A stretch of 64,000 nt of DNA from Clostridia bacterium (GCA_017632155.1 JAGBRZ010000069.1:1-64000), one strand, 5' to 3'; positions 15,506-23,866 are shown, numbered from the stretch's first letter. Numbers and translations: made by a program. The notes: generated by a model not told the origin, from the letters alone.

Positions 15506-16567
15506 TTATACGTTAAGATTATGTCGGAATCCGCCCTCACGGGAAAGGTGCGCCTCGGCGGTCTTTTTATTGAACGCAAGAAGCTTGATGCCCCGGTCTA
15601 CGGTATTCCTATAAATTGTTTCCATATCGTTGAGCTCGGGTTGGCTCATCTGTACGCCGTAAAGCCCCGGCAGACTGCAAAGCATTTCGATATAGTGATC
15701 GCCTCTGCCGCAAAAATGCACCGCGCCGCCATATTTTTTGAGGAGTTCACCATCATAGGGCATAGCAAATTCACGGTAAAAATCAGGTGACAGATTCATC
15801 GCGCTATCGTTGCGGAGCATTATCGCACCGCGATGCCTGAGGAATCCCCAATGAATATTCATTTCCTCGCTCGGCGGGAACATTTTGAACCATTTTTCGA
15901 TGAAGGCAGTATATGTATCCGTCACAAGTCGAAGCATCGCGTGAACGAGCTCGGGCTCGTCATACATCGCGTAAAAGATCTCGCCTCCCCAAAGCAGCTC
16001 GCAGATATCAAGCGGCCCTTGCAGATCGGGATGATAGACGTTTACGTACTTTTTGATTTTCGGATACTTTTCAAACACCTCGGCGCAGAGCTCGCCGAAT
16101 TCAAAGACCCGCTTGCCAAAGCCGCCGCAAAGGTCAGGCATTCCCGCCTCAACCTTTTCGCGTATCAGCTCGGTATCGTTGAGCGCTCTCGTGGTTGGGA
16201 GGGTATTCATATGCCGCGGCATAACGAATATCTCGGCACCGAAAAGAGAACTCAGAATTCCCGTGCCGTAATTTGCGCGGACACAGAGATTGCCCTTCTT
16301 CTTTCCAAGAGCATCCGACACACCCTCAAGCTGCTGGCGGAGCATATTATCATAGCTTTGGAGCGCATCGTTGATATTCTCCACACGCGGGAAGTTGACC
16401 GACGAAGCCGAAGTTGTCTTGCGAACGGGCGAAAAAATATCTCCCTCGAATCTATCAAACAAGAAGTCACGCCACTGCGACTTGTAATCCTCTTCGGTTT
16501 CGGGATCTATGCGCGCTTCGATATCTTCAAGAAGCGCAATCGTTTCGTCGCTGAGTTTGTAAGCCAT
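15506..16567 (-). CDS. Uroporphyrinogen decarboxylase-fold protein (353 aa)
   Basis: A member of the URO-D/methyltransferase (MtaA/CmuA) superfamily. The C-terminal barrel half shows the HFCGRGDHYIEML strand-loop near residue 295 and the GVQMSQPEL segment near 318. The middle has HPDLQGPLDICELLWG near 193. This superfamily includes heme-synthesis decarboxylases and corrinoid or cobamide methyltransferases. Features specific to HemE are not evident, and no heme gene is near, so a methyltransferase-like or unassigned role is more likely. It follows the esterase gene with only 1 bp between, so they form an operon from the promoter at 17342-17370. Confidence 0.75.
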   Translation of the reverse strand: MAYKLSDETIALLEDIEARIDPETEEDYKSQWRDFLFDRFEGDIFSPVRKTTSASSVNFPRVENINDALQSYDNMLRQQLEGVSDALGKKKGNLCVRANYGTGILSSLFGAEIFVMPRHMNTLPTTRALNDTELIREKVEAGMPDLCGGFGKRVFEFGELCAEVFEKYPKIKKYVNVYHPDLQGPLDICELLWGGEIFYAMYDEPELVHAMLRLVTDTYTAFIEKWFKMFPPSEEMNIHWGFLRHRGAIMLRNDSAMNLSPDFYREFAMPYDGELLKKYGGAVHFCGRGDHYIEMLCSLPGLYGVQMSQPELNDMETIYRNTVDRGIKLLAFNKKTAEAHLSREGGFRHNLNV

Positions 16568-16568
16568 A

Positions 16569-17318
16569 TTATCTGCCCTCGATCATCCACTTGATAGCAT
16601 TTTTGACCCATTCATCCCAAAACGCCCAGTTGTGAACACCGGGGCCTTCGGCATATGTGTAATCAAAATCGGTCTTCTGCATAAAGTCGCGGAAGGTGAT
16701 ATTGTTCGCGTACAGAGTATCCTCCGTTCCGCAGCAGGAGAAGATCCTCGGTTTTTCCGCACCCTCGGGGAAGTTTTCAGCGAGCCACATAATATCGGCT
16801 TCGCAATTCTTGACGTTTTCCTTGAAATCGTCGCCCCAAACCATTCTTGCCTCGTGTGTCCACGCGCAGACCTGCAGGCGGGCAACAATATCAACAACGC
16901 CCGAAAGGGAAGCCGCCGCGGAATACTGATCGGGGCGCATCAGCGCGGTATGAAGCGCGCCGTATCCGCCCATTGAAAGCCCGCAGATGAAGTTATCCTC
17001 GCGCCGCTCGCTGAAACGGAAGGTCTTGCGAACAAACTTCACAAGCTCATCCGAAACGTAGTCATAATATCTCTTGCCGTAAGCCATATTGGTATAGTAG
17101 CTGTTTTCACCGTCGGGGCAGACGACCGCGATCTTGAAGTCACCGGCGTAACGCTCGATGCTCGTCTTGCGGCACCAACCGGTGTGATCACCGTGCATAC
17201 CGTGAAGGAGCCACAGCACGGGGATTTTTTCCTGATCGCATCCCTCGGGAATTATGACGTTTAATGATGTATCGTGATTAAGACATTTTGATCTGAAAGT
17301 AACGTGAAAAAGCGCCAT
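16569..17318 (-). CDS. Esterase, alpha/beta-hydrolase of the esterase D family
   Basis: A 249-aa alpha/beta hydrolase of the PF00756 type. Visible are the oxyanion-hole region LLHGMHGDHTGW (residues 38-48), the nucleophile elbow GLSMGGYG with Ser115, an acid-bearing segment CCGTEDTLYANN near 197, and the catalytic His in VHNWAFWDEW near 232. There is no signal peptide, so it is cytoplasmic. Relatives remove acetyl or feruloyl groups from sugars or act as S-formylglutathione-type esterases; the exact substrate is open. Ribosome binding site CGGAGG. It is the first gene of an operon with the URO-D-fold protein. Confidence 0.85.
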   Translation of the reverse strand: MALFHVTFRSKCLNHDTSLNVIIPEGCDQEKIPVLWLLHGMHGDHTGWCRKTSIERYAGDFKIAVVCPDGENSYYTNMAYGKRYYDYVSDELVKFVRKTFRFSERREDNFICGLSMGGYGALHTALMRPDQYSAAASLSGVVDIVARLQVCAWTHEARMVWGDDFKENVKNCEADIMWLAENFPEGAEKPRIFSCCGTEDTLYANNITFRDFMQKTDFDYTYAEGPGVHNWAFWDEWVKNAIKWMIEGR

Positions 17319-17341
17319 AGGGAGCCTCCGTTTTTTATTTT

Positions 17342-17370
17342 ATTATAGCATAGAGGTGAAGAATTGTCAA
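17342..17370 (-). promoter_or_regulatory. Promoter of the esterase operon
   Basis: Minus strand TTGACA (17365-17370), 17-bp spacer ending TATGC, TATAAT (17342-17347). The hairpin array begins 8 bp behind its -35. Confidence 0.85.
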
Positions 17371-17377
17371 GGAAATA

Positions 17378-17606
17378 TCTCGCTTCGCGAGAATGATAGT
17401 CCGCCTGCGGCGGAATGATGATCGCGCGATGCGCGAATGATAGTCGGCTTCGCCGAATGATGATTCGCCCAAGGGCGAAATATTTATTAATAGGAAAATT
17501 TCCGCCTCAGCGGAAATTTTCCTTCATTTTGCCGCAGGCAAATTATCATTCTGCGAAGCAGATCATCATTCCGCCGCAGGCGGATTATCATTCGCCCGTA
17601 GGGCGA
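17378..17606. repeat. Symmetric array of nine short hairpins, 20-22-nt period
   Basis: Left half, hairpins start at 17378, 17400, 17422, 17444 and 17464. The stems are TCTCGC, TCCGCC, TCGCGC, TCGGC and TTCGCCC, each with its perfect complement and a 2-3-nt loop, separated by the linker ATGAT(A/G)(A/G). The centre is a 13-bp stem GGAAAATTTCCGC at 17493-17522. Right half, hairpins start at 17528, 17550, 17570 and 17592 with stems TTTGCC, TCTGC, TCCGCC and TCGCCC, and inverted linkers TTATCAT or TCATCAT. Stem sequences differ from unit to unit, yet pairing is kept. The array fills the space between two divergent promoters. Confidence 0.85.
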
Positions 17607-17622
17607 TTCTCCTCCCCTCCCC

Positions 17623-17651
17623 TTGACATCCCCACCCAACTATGCTATAAT
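17623..17651 (+). promoter_or_regulatory. Promoter of the GDPD gene
   Basis: TTGACA (17623-17628), 17-bp spacer, TATAAT (17646-17651). The last part CTATGCTATAAT is identical to the divergent esterase promoter. Confidence 0.88.
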
Positions 17652-17681
17652 GTATCTATCAATTTATATGGAGATAATGCT

Positions 17682-18404
17682 ATGTCCGACTACAAGAAAT
17701 ACGAAAAATCCTTTATAAATTACGCCCACCGCGGCGCATCCGAATATCTGCCCGAGAACACCCTTCTCTCCTTCTACACCGGTGTTTATATGAAGGCAAA
17801 CGGCATCGAAACCGACATCCGCCGTACAAAGGACGGTGTTCTTGTTCTTTTCCACGATAACATCCTCGAGCGTGTTACGGGCGACCCGCGTTCCGTCGAG
17901 GAATGCACTTTCGCAGAGCTTATGGAGCTTGACGTTAAGAAGGACGGTTACACTGACAAGATCGTTGTTTTTGAAGATTTCCTTGCGAAATTTGCCTTCC
18001 GCGACATCGTTTTTGCAATCGAGCTCAAGGGCGAAGGCGTTGAGGAGGAAACCGCAGACCTGCTCCGCAAATACAACTTGGTAAATAAGACCGTTGTCAC
18101 ATCGTTCCAATTTGATTATCTCAAAAAATTCCACGCTTACGCGCCCGAATTCGAATTCGGACTTCTGACCAAGGAGGTCACTCCCGAGATTGAAGCCGAG
18201 CTTCTCTCCCTCGGAGCAACCGAGATCTGCCCCCGCGCCACACTTATGAGTGCAGATGACGTTGAAAGATGGCACAAGATGGGTTTCCGTGTCCGCGCTT
18301 GGGGAATCAAGGACGAGGAAGTTATGAAATTCGCCTACGATGCCGGCGTTGACGGCATGACCTGCAACTTCCCCGATAAGCTTTATGAGTATATGAATAA
18401 ATAA
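17682..18404 (+). CDS. Glycerophosphodiester phosphodiesterase (cytoplasmic, 240 aa)
   Basis: A GDPD-family enzyme, hydrolysing glycerophosphodiesters to glycerol 3-phosphate and an alcohol. Start: the ATG at 17682 with GGAG 8 nt upstream, 31 bp after the -10. All family residues are present: AHRGASEYLPENT (residues 14-26), ETDIRRTKDG near 43-52 and FHDN near 58. C-terminal RAWGIKDEE and GVDGMTCNFPDKL are the usual last barrel strands. There is no signal peptide and the length is that of bacterial UgpQ-like enzymes, so cytoplasmic action on deacylated phospholipids is likely. It is monocistronic with its own terminator. Confidence 0.92.
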   Translation: MSDYKKYEKSFINYAHRGASEYLPENTLLSFYTGVYMKANGIETDIRRTKDGVLVLFHDNILERVTGDPRSVEECTFAELMELDVKKDGYTDKIVVFEDFLAKFAFRDIVFAIELKGEGVEEETADLLRKYNLVNKTVVTSFQFDYLKKFHAYAPEFEFGLLTKEVTPEIEAELLSLGATEICPRATLMSADDVERWHKMGFRVRAWGIKDEEVMKFAYDAGVDGMTCNFPDKLYEYMNK

Positions 18405-18408
18405 AACG

Positions 18409-18439
18409 AAATCCGCCCGAAAATTTCGGGCGGATTTTT
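18409..18439. terminator. Terminator
   Basis: AAATCCGCCCGAAA/TTTCGGGCGGATTT stem with T-run, between the GDPD gene and the convergent thioredoxin gene. Confidence 0.85.
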
Positions 18440-18453
18440 ACATTTATCTTGCA

Positions 18454-18762
18454 TTAAGCAAGCATTGAAAGGATCTTATCCTTCTTGCAGTATCCCACGT
18501 ACTTTGCCGCTTCCTGTCCGTTTTTAAAGACTATGAGTGCGGGAATCGCGTTGATGGAAAAAGCATTTGCAAGCTCGCCTTGCTCGTCAACGTTGATCTT
18601 GCCGATCTTGACCTTGCCTTCGAGCTCTTTTGCGACAGCTTCAAGCTCGGGCGCAAGCATCTTGCAGGGGCCGCACCAATCGGCATAGAAATCAACGATA
18701 ACGGGGATATCCGACTTCAGAACTTCTTCATCGAAGTTTTCAAGTGTGATCTTAACTTCCAT
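18454..18762 (-). CDS. trxA: Thioredoxin
   Basis: A 102-aa classical thioredoxin with FYADWCGPCK (Cys30, Cys33), the conserved Asp24, the cis-proline segment NAIPALIVF near 72 and C-terminal YVGYCKKDKIL. Start: the ATG at 18762, 5 bp after the stop of the FTR-like gene, with AAAGGAT as ribosome binding site inside that gene's end. Being directly behind a ferredoxin:thioredoxin reductase catalytic chain, it is very probably that enzyme's substrate, reduced by ferredoxin rather than by NADPH. Confidence 0.93.
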   Translation of the reverse strand: MEVKITLENFDEEVLKSDIPVIVDFYADWCGPCKMLAPELEAVAKELEGKVKIGKINVDEQGELANAFSINAIPALIVFKNGQEAAKYVGYCKKDKILSMLA

Positions 18763-18767
18763 TACGT

Positions 18768-18974
18768 TTATCCTTTCGGCTTGTAGTAAAGCATACAGTG
18801 GCAAAATCCCTCAAATTCGGGATCCTCCATCTGCTCGCGGAACTCGCGGCAGATACACTTGGTATCCTCGCTCTGCTCGCGGCGACAGGGACAGTAGCCA
18901 CCCCTCTGTTTAAGTCCCTCGCGGACGATCTTGACCATCTCCGCGTCGGGATTAAGCTGAATTTTTGCAGCCAT
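18768..18974 (-). CDS. ftrB: Ferredoxin:thioredoxin reductase catalytic chain-like protein
   Basis: A 68-aa protein with the six cysteines of the FTR catalytic (beta) subunit as three CxC pairs: C28-P-C30, C40-I-C42 and C58-H-C60. The last CHC is diagnostic. In the family four of them bind a [4Fe-4S] cluster and two form the active disulfide. The plant/cyanobacterial spacing is CPC-X16-CPC-X8-CHC; here it is X9 and X15, so it belongs to a divergent branch. No variable (alpha) subunit gene is adjacent. The start overlaps the stop of the GDPD-like gene (TAATG), and thioredoxin follows 5 bp later. It should pass electrons from reduced ferredoxin to that thioredoxin. Confidence 0.85.
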   Translation of the reverse strand: MAAKIQLNPDAEMVKIVREGLKQRGGYCPCRREQSEDTKCICREFREQMEDPEFEGFCHCMLYYKPKG

Positions 18975-19825
18975 TATTTCTTGAATCTCTTGCCGGTCTC
19001 GTTGAGGTAAGTGCACATTGCGAGAGTCCAGTCGGTCTGAATAATATCGTAACCGCGGTCAGCGAGCCATCCCCAACCGTAATCGGGAGATACGGTGAAG
19101 GAAGTGTCATCGGAATGTCCTGCAGCAAGCTGGGACTTGTAGTTATAAATAATAGCATTCGCCCAAACAAGCTTGTTATCTGCGTGAAGCTTGTCGATAA
19201 ACGCGGTAGAGCCAACGCCCTCGTTTTCATCGGTGAAAACGACCTCGCAACCAACGTAGTTGATATTGCGGCGCATCATTTCCTCGTGGATACCGTCGTC
19301 CTTTCTTACGATGGGAAGATAGTAAACCTCGGGAGCGTATTCCTCAACGATATCAAGGATCTCGGTCTTGGGAGAGGACTTAACAACGATCTGATCGAGC
19401 ATTCCGTGTGCGCGGATAGCATCGGAGATCTCCTTGGGATGCTCCCAGAACTTGTCAACGTTTATGTAACATCTGTCCTTGAAGGTGTCAAGAACCTCAT
19501 CAAAGGTGCAAAGACCGAACTGGGTGTAGTCGCGGTCATAGTTGACGTAGCGGAGCTTGCGGATCTCCTCGTCGGTGAGCTGAGGAAGAGATACCTTGCC
19601 CTCGGTGCCGAGGTAGTTGAGGTGGCGGTACTCCATCTTGGGGTGAAGGATCCAAAGAGTGCCATCAGCGCTCTTGTTGAGGTCGACCTCGATCATATCC
19701 GCGCCGTGGCGGACTGCGATCTCATAAGCTGTCATGGTGTTGCAGGGAATATTACCTCCGCACTCGCCGCGATGTGCGGCAACGATGATGCGCTCGGAAG
19801 CGTCTTTCATAAGATTAAATGCCAT
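18974..19825 (-). CDS. GDPD-family protein with altered motifs (283 aa)
   Basis: A GDPD-barrel protein: AAHRGECGG near residue 16, DMIEVDLNKSADG near 43, a second His in ILHPKMEY near 59, and late strands KLVWANAIIYN and DIIQTDW. Two usual positions differ. The ENT of the first loop is CNT, and the His-Asp of the second motif is His-Pro. Both histidines and the ExD acid pair remain, so activity is possible but the substrate may differ. There is no signal peptide. It heads an operon with the FTR-like protein and thioredoxin. A redox role for it is not known; co-expression may mean the phosphodiesterase or its product is thioredoxin-regulated (speculative). Confidence 0.8.
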   Translation of the reverse strand: MAFNLMKDASERIIVAAHRGECGGNIPCNTMTAYEIAVRHGADMIEVDLNKSADGTLWILHPKMEYRHLNYLGTEGKVSLPQLTDEEIRKLRYVNYDRDYTQFGLCTFDEVLDTFKDRCYINVDKFWEHPKEISDAIRAHGMLDQIVVKSSPKTEILDIVEEYAPEVYYLPIVRKDDGIHEEMMRRNINYVGCEVVFTDENEGVGSTAFIDKLHADNKLVWANAIIYNYKSQLAAGHSDDTSFTVSPDYGWGWLADRGYDIIQTDWTLAMCTYLNETGKRFKK

Positions 19826-19865
19826 TTTAATTTCTCCTTTTGTTAGGATTTTTTGTTATGACTAT

Positions 19866-19894
19866 ATTTTATCACAAAAATCCTCGCTTGTCAT
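19866..19894 (-). promoter_or_regulatory. Promoter of the GDPD-FTR-thioredoxin operon
   Basis: Minus strand ATGACA (19889-19894), 17-bp spacer, TAAAAT (19866-19871) within TTGTGATAAAAT. Confidence 0.65.
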
Positions 19895-19921
19895 CACTTT
19901 TTTGAAAAAATATCGTTTCTA

Positions 19922-19950
19922 TTGACATATATTTCTTTTTGTGATAAAAT
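19922..19950 (+). promoter_or_regulatory. Promoter of the first metallo-beta-lactamase lipoprotein
   Basis: TTGACA (19922-19927), 17-bp spacer, TAAAAT (19945-19950), extended TGTGA before the -10. Confidence 0.8.
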
Positions 19951-19979
19951 AAATACATCAAATTCAAGAGGGAAACGAC

Positions 19980-21845
19980 ATGAACACTACAATAAAAAAG
20001 CTTCTCGTACTTCTTGCGGGCATTTTAATACTCTCCTCCGCTCTCTTCGCTTGCGCCGAGGATATTCCCGCAGACACCTCCTCTTTCACCGAAACGACCG
20101 AACAAATAATCACCGAGGCGCTCGAGACCGAGCCTCCGGTACCCGAGTTTTACGACATCGTCACGAGCGGTATATGCTCATATAAGATCGTGTACCCCGC
20201 AAATCTGCCGACGGACGGTGCAGTCGTAAAAGCGGCGCTCAATATCAGAAAGTCATTTGAGCGCTTCACTTCCTCTCTCCCCGAGATAGGTGACGACTGG
20301 ATCAAGGAGGGCGAAAGCTATAACAGCGAAAGCCTTGAAATACTCGTCGGTCATACCGATTATCCCGAAACCGCCGAGGTTATCTCCGAGCTCGGATACG
20401 GCGATTATATCATCCGCGCGGTCGGCAACAAGATAGTGGTTCTTTCACATTCCGACGAAGGATACATCGCAGCCGCCAACCGCTTCTCCTCGCTTCTTTT
20501 CGGCGGTGCGACCGACAATACTGACGGTACAATAAATATAAGCATCAACGCAGAGTATCTGAACTCTGCCTTCACCGTCGAAAAAATGGCTTCCGCCATT
20601 CCCGTATACGACGGCGGATCCGATTTTCTGGCGCTCGATATGAGTGAAGGAGCTTTCGGAATCATCATCGAAGATACCACCCCCGAGGAGTACAAAAAAT
20701 ACCTCGAAGAGCTTGCCGAAAGCGGCTACAAGACCCACGCGGAAAACGAAATTTCGGGCTCGCTTTTCGCCACGGTCTACACCGAGGAATACACCGTGAA
20801 CGCGGGATATTACAACAATCTCGGAGAGGCAAGGATCATTATCGAGCCCTACGAGGACGATACCCTTGCACCCGTGAAATCGGATGCCGCACCCGTGACC
20901 ACTTCGCAGATAACCATGCTCGGCGTTGACGGCATATACAACGGAAGCTATCAGAACAACGGAATGTGCCTGATCTACCGTCTCTCGGACGGCAGCTTCA
21001 TCGTCATCGACGGTGGACACGCCGAAAACTCCGCTATCTATTCCGCACAGATAATCAAGGAGCTTCGCGCGCAGTCCAAGGATTACGCAAAGACCGATAA
21101 AGATATCCGCATTGCCTGCTGGATCATAACCCATCCGCACACCGACCACCACGGAATGTTCCTGAAGGAATACAAGAAATTCACAGCCTTCACCTTTGAC
21201 AGCATCATGTGCAGCTTCTGGACAGAAGAAGATTTCATGGAATCCAAGAGTGCAAGCGCAAGCTTCGCCACGGGAACCTGGAAGGGCTACCTCCGCTCCC
21301 GCGATATTGCAAAGGAGATCGGTGCAGATTATATAAATCCGCACGTCGGTCAGGTATACTGGTACGGCGACACGTCATTTGAGATCCTTTACACCATCGA
21401 AAGCTATCTGCCGAAGGTTGCAACGGGCTTCAACACCTGCTCGCTCGTCATCCGCACGACCACGACCGATGCTTCGGGCAAATCCACCACGGTTATGGTA
21501 ACGGGCGACGCTACAGGTCACGCATTCGAGGTCTGCAACAAGATGTACGCCAAGACACTCGTCTCCGACATCGTTCAGGTCGCGCATCACGGTGCGGGTA
21601 CGGGCGGCGCGGACAGTCAGACCTCAAACGCTTATACTTATATGAAGCCCTCCGTCATTCTCTGGCCTGCGGGAACTCATAATTACGCGGATAAATCCAA
21701 GAAAGCGTGGAATCAAGTGCTCACCAGCCACAGAAATCCCAATTACGAGGAGCTCTATATTTCGGGTTGGCAAGGCAACGCGGTCACACTTCCTCTCCCA
21801 TACACACTCGGAACCGCAATAATCAACGAGGTTCTTGAACCTTAA
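19980..21845 (+). CDS. Lipoprotein with shared N-domain and ComEC-like metallo-beta-lactamase domain (copy 1)
   Basis: A 621-aa lipoprotein (lipobox ALFAC, Cys25) with a Thr/Glu-rich linker. Residues about 55-170 form the shared domain (VKAALNIRKSFERF, SLEILVGHTDYPETAEV, GNKIVVLSHSDEGY). Residues about 190-290 form a second alpha/beta domain (YKTHAENEISGSLFATVYTE). From about 315 on there is a metallo-beta-lactamase fold with DGGH, HPHTDHHG near 383-390, TGDATGHAF near 508 and AHHGAG near 535. The metal ligands appear complete. The closest relatives I recognise are the hydrolase domains of ComEC/Rec2, here without membrane helices. It faces the outside of the cell. The substrate is unknown; phosphodiesters or nucleic acids are reasonable guesses. 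First of three tandem paralogues. Confidence 0.85.
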   Translation: MNTTIKKLLVLLAGILILSSALFACAEDIPADTSSFTETTEQIITEALETEPPVPEFYDIVTSGICSYKIVYPANLPTDGAVVKAALNIRKSFERFTSSLPEIGDDWIKEGESYNSESLEILVGHTDYPETAEVISELGYGDYIIRAVGNKIVVLSHSDEGYIAAANRFSSLLFGGATDNTDGTINISINAEYLNSAFTVEKMASAIPVYDGGSDFLALDMSEGAFGIIIEDTTPEEYKKYLEELAESGYKTHAENEISGSLFATVYTEEYTVNAGYYNNLGEARIIIEPYEDDTLAPVKSDAAPVTTSQITMLGVDGIYNGSYQNNGMCLIYRLSDGSFIVIDGGHAENSAIYSAQIIKELRAQSKDYAKTDKDIRIACWIITHPHTDHHGMFLKEYKKFTAFTFDSIMCSFWTEEDFMESKSASASFATGTWKGYLRSRDIAKEIGADYINPHVGQVYWYGDTSFEILYTIESYLPKVATGFNTCSLVIRTTTTDASGKSTTVMVTGDATGHAFEVCNKMYAKTLVSDIVQVAHHGAGTGGADSQTSNAYTYMKPSVILWPAGTHNYADKSKKAWNQVLTSHRNPNYEELYISGWQGNAVTLPLPYTLGTAIINEVLEP

Positions 21846-21850
21846 ATCAC

Positions 21851-21889
21851 AAAAAAGTCCATCTTCTCTATGTAAAGATGGACTTTTTT
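21851..21889 (+). terminator. Terminator after copy 1
   Basis: AAAAAAGTCCATCTT/AAGATGGACTTTTTT, 15-bp perfect stem. Confidence 0.9.
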
Positions 21890-21890
21890 A

Positions 21891-21919
21891 TTGACCTTTT
21901 TCATCATTTATGGTAAAAT
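21891..21919 (+). promoter_or_regulatory. Promoter of copy 2
   Basis: TTGACC (21891-21896), 17-bp spacer, TAAAAT (21914-21919). The paralogue is therefore transcribed independently of copy 1. Confidence 0.7.
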
Positions 21920-21949
21920 AAATATATATTTCTCATAAGGGGAACAAAA

Positions 21950-23806
21950 ATGAGATCAAAATTAAAAATAATCGCGCTGCTATTTGCGCTGCTCTTTTCT
22001 CTTTCGGTAATTCTTTCGGGATGTGACGGCGGTGAGGTTGAAACCACAGCGCCCGAGGTCTTTGAAACTGTCCCCGAAACCGTACCCGAGACCGAAGCAC
22101 CCGCGCCGAGTAAATACACAATTCTTTCGGGCAAAGAGGGACTTTTCTCAATAGTGCGCCCCGAGGAGCTTGCCTCGAGCGACGTTGCCGTTACCACCGC
22201 GGTTGAGATCAGAAAGTTCATCAAAGAGCGCACGGGCGTTTCGCTTAAACTCGGCGACGACTGGATAGCCGCGGGTCAAGAGTACGATCCCAAAACTTTC
22301 GAGATACTTGTCGGTGCAACCTCGCACCCCGAAAGCGCAGAGGTTTTGGCGTCGATCGGCTACGGTGACTACGCGATCTGCGCCGTCGGCAACAAAATCG
22401 TCGTCGTTTCTTACAGCGACGTCGGATACGAGGAAGCTCTGAAAAAGTTCACAGCTCTTCTCCGCACGGGCATTAAGGAAGAAAACGGCAATATGTCGCT
22501 CACGCTCGCCGCAGAAGACATCAATATTGTCGGGACGGTTGAAAAAATGACGGCATCCCTGCCCCACTACACAGGCGGAGAGATCAACGCCGTTTCAAAC
22601 GCGGGCGACGGATGCTATTGCATCGTCATCGGCAAAACGAATGCGGATGAATACAAGACCTACCTTTCCGCGCTTGCGGGAGAGGGCTACAAAACGCACG
22701 CATCGAATGACATCGCGGGCAACCTCTTCTCCACCCTCTATACCGACAAATACACCGTCAACGCGGGATTTTACAAGAATTATGAAGAGGTTCGCATCGT
22801 AATCGAGCCCTTCAGCGAGAACACTCTGCCTCTTGCAAAATCGGATTTCGCCGCTGTAACTACCCCGCAGCTTACGATGATAGGTCTTGACAACCTCATC
22901 GGCGCAGAATATCAAAACAACGGACTTTGCCTCGTCTACCGCCTCGCGGACGGCAGCTTCGTCATCGTTGACGGCGGACATTCCGAGGACGCGGCAGTAT
23001 CTGCGGCTGACATCATCTCCGCTCTGCGCGAGCAATCAAAGGATTACGCAAAGACTGACGCCGACATCCGCATCGCCGCCTGGATAATCACCCACCCGCA
23101 CAGCGACCACTTCGGAACCCTTGTCAAAGGATACGGTCAGTTCACGAAATTCAAGGTCGAGCGCGTGTTCGCAAACTTCTGGGACGAGGGCACCTTTGAA
23201 GCCTTCAAGAGCGCGAAGGACACCTTTGCTCCCGGCAAGTACACCACCTATTCGCAGACACCAGGCGTTGCCGATAAGCTCGGCGCGGAATACATCGTTC
23301 CCCACGTCGGTCAAGCTTGGTGGATCGGCGGCACGAAGTTTGAGTTCCTTTATACACTCGAATCCTTCCTTCCCCGCTCCACGCCAACCTTCAACACCTC
23401 ATCCCTCATCTTCCGCACCGTGACCGCAGACGCTTCGGGCAAGGAATACAAGGTTATGGTAACGGGCGACGGCACGGGATATACGATGCAAATAATCGCA
23501 GACACATTCAAGGAGGAGCTTAAATGCGACGTAGTTCAGCTCGCTCATCACGGCTCGATCACAAGCGGCAACAGCGGCGGCACGCAGAAAGCTTATGAAT
23601 ACATGAACCCCTCCGTCCTTTTCTGGCCGGTCGGACAGAAGCATTACTCGACAGTCAAGGAATACACCTACAACCACGTTCTGCACGACTCGCGCAACCC
23701 CAACTTTGCCGAGCTTTACATTGCCGGCTGGCAGGGCAATTCGGTGACGATATCGCTCCCCTACACTCTCGGCACGGCACAGAAAAAAGTCGTTCTCGAA
23801 CCGTAA
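21950..23806 (+). CDS. Lipoprotein with shared N-domain and metallo-beta-lactamase domain (copy 2)
   Basis: A 618-aa paralogue of copy 1 with the same plan. Lipobox LSGC with Cys25; linker ETVPETVPETEAPAPSK; shared domain with TFEILVGATSHPESAEV and GNKIVVVSYSDVGYEEA. The middle domain has YKTHASNDIAGNLFSTLYTD, and the catalytic domain has HPHSDHFG near 381, TGDGTGYTM and AHHGSITSG. The metal ligands are intact. It differs from copies 1 and 3 mostly in the catalytic half (for example KVERVFANFWDEG), so its substrate range may differ. Its own promoter and the terminator of copy 1 indicate separate control. Only about 60 bp separate it from copy 3. Confidence 0.85.
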   Translation: MRSKLKIIALLFALLFSLSVILSGCDGGEVETTAPEVFETVPETVPETEAPAPSKYTILSGKEGLFSIVRPEELASSDVAVTTAVEIRKFIKERTGVSLKLGDDWIAAGQEYDPKTFEILVGATSHPESAEVLASIGYGDYAICAVGNKIVVVSYSDVGYEEALKKFTALLRTGIKEENGNMSLTLAAEDINIVGTVEKMTASLPHYTGGEINAVSNAGDGCYCIVIGKTNADEYKTYLSALAGEGYKTHASNDIAGNLFSTLYTDKYTVNAGFYKNYEEVRIVIEPFSENTLPLAKSDFAAVTTPQLTMIGLDNLIGAEYQNNGLCLVYRLADGSFVIVDGGHSEDAAVSAADIISALREQSKDYAKTDADIRIAAWIITHPHSDHFGTLVKGYGQFTKFKVERVFANFWDEGTFEAFKSAKDTFAPGKYTTYSQTPGVADKLGAEYIVPHVGQAWWIGGTKFEFLYTLESFLPRSTPTFNTSSLIFRTVTADASGKEYKVMVTGDGTGYTMQIIADTFKEELKCDVVQLAHHGSITSGNSGGTQKAYEYMNPSVLFWPVGQKHYSTVKEYTYNHVLHDSRNPNFAELYIAGWQGNSVTISLPYTLGTAQKKVVLEP

Positions 23807-23866
23807 ACCATCCCAATTGTAAAACTGCGTTTTATAATCAAATATTATTATTTCAGGAGAATCAAT

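Noticed and set aside
15506..16567. HemE (uroporphyrinogen decarboxylase of heme synthesis)
   Set aside because: No heme genes are nearby and the sequence lacks features I can assign specifically to HemE; only the fold family is safe.
17378..17606. CRISPR array
   Set aside because: The period is only 20-22 bp, the variable parts are self-complementary stems, there are no spacers of 30 bp and no cas genes.
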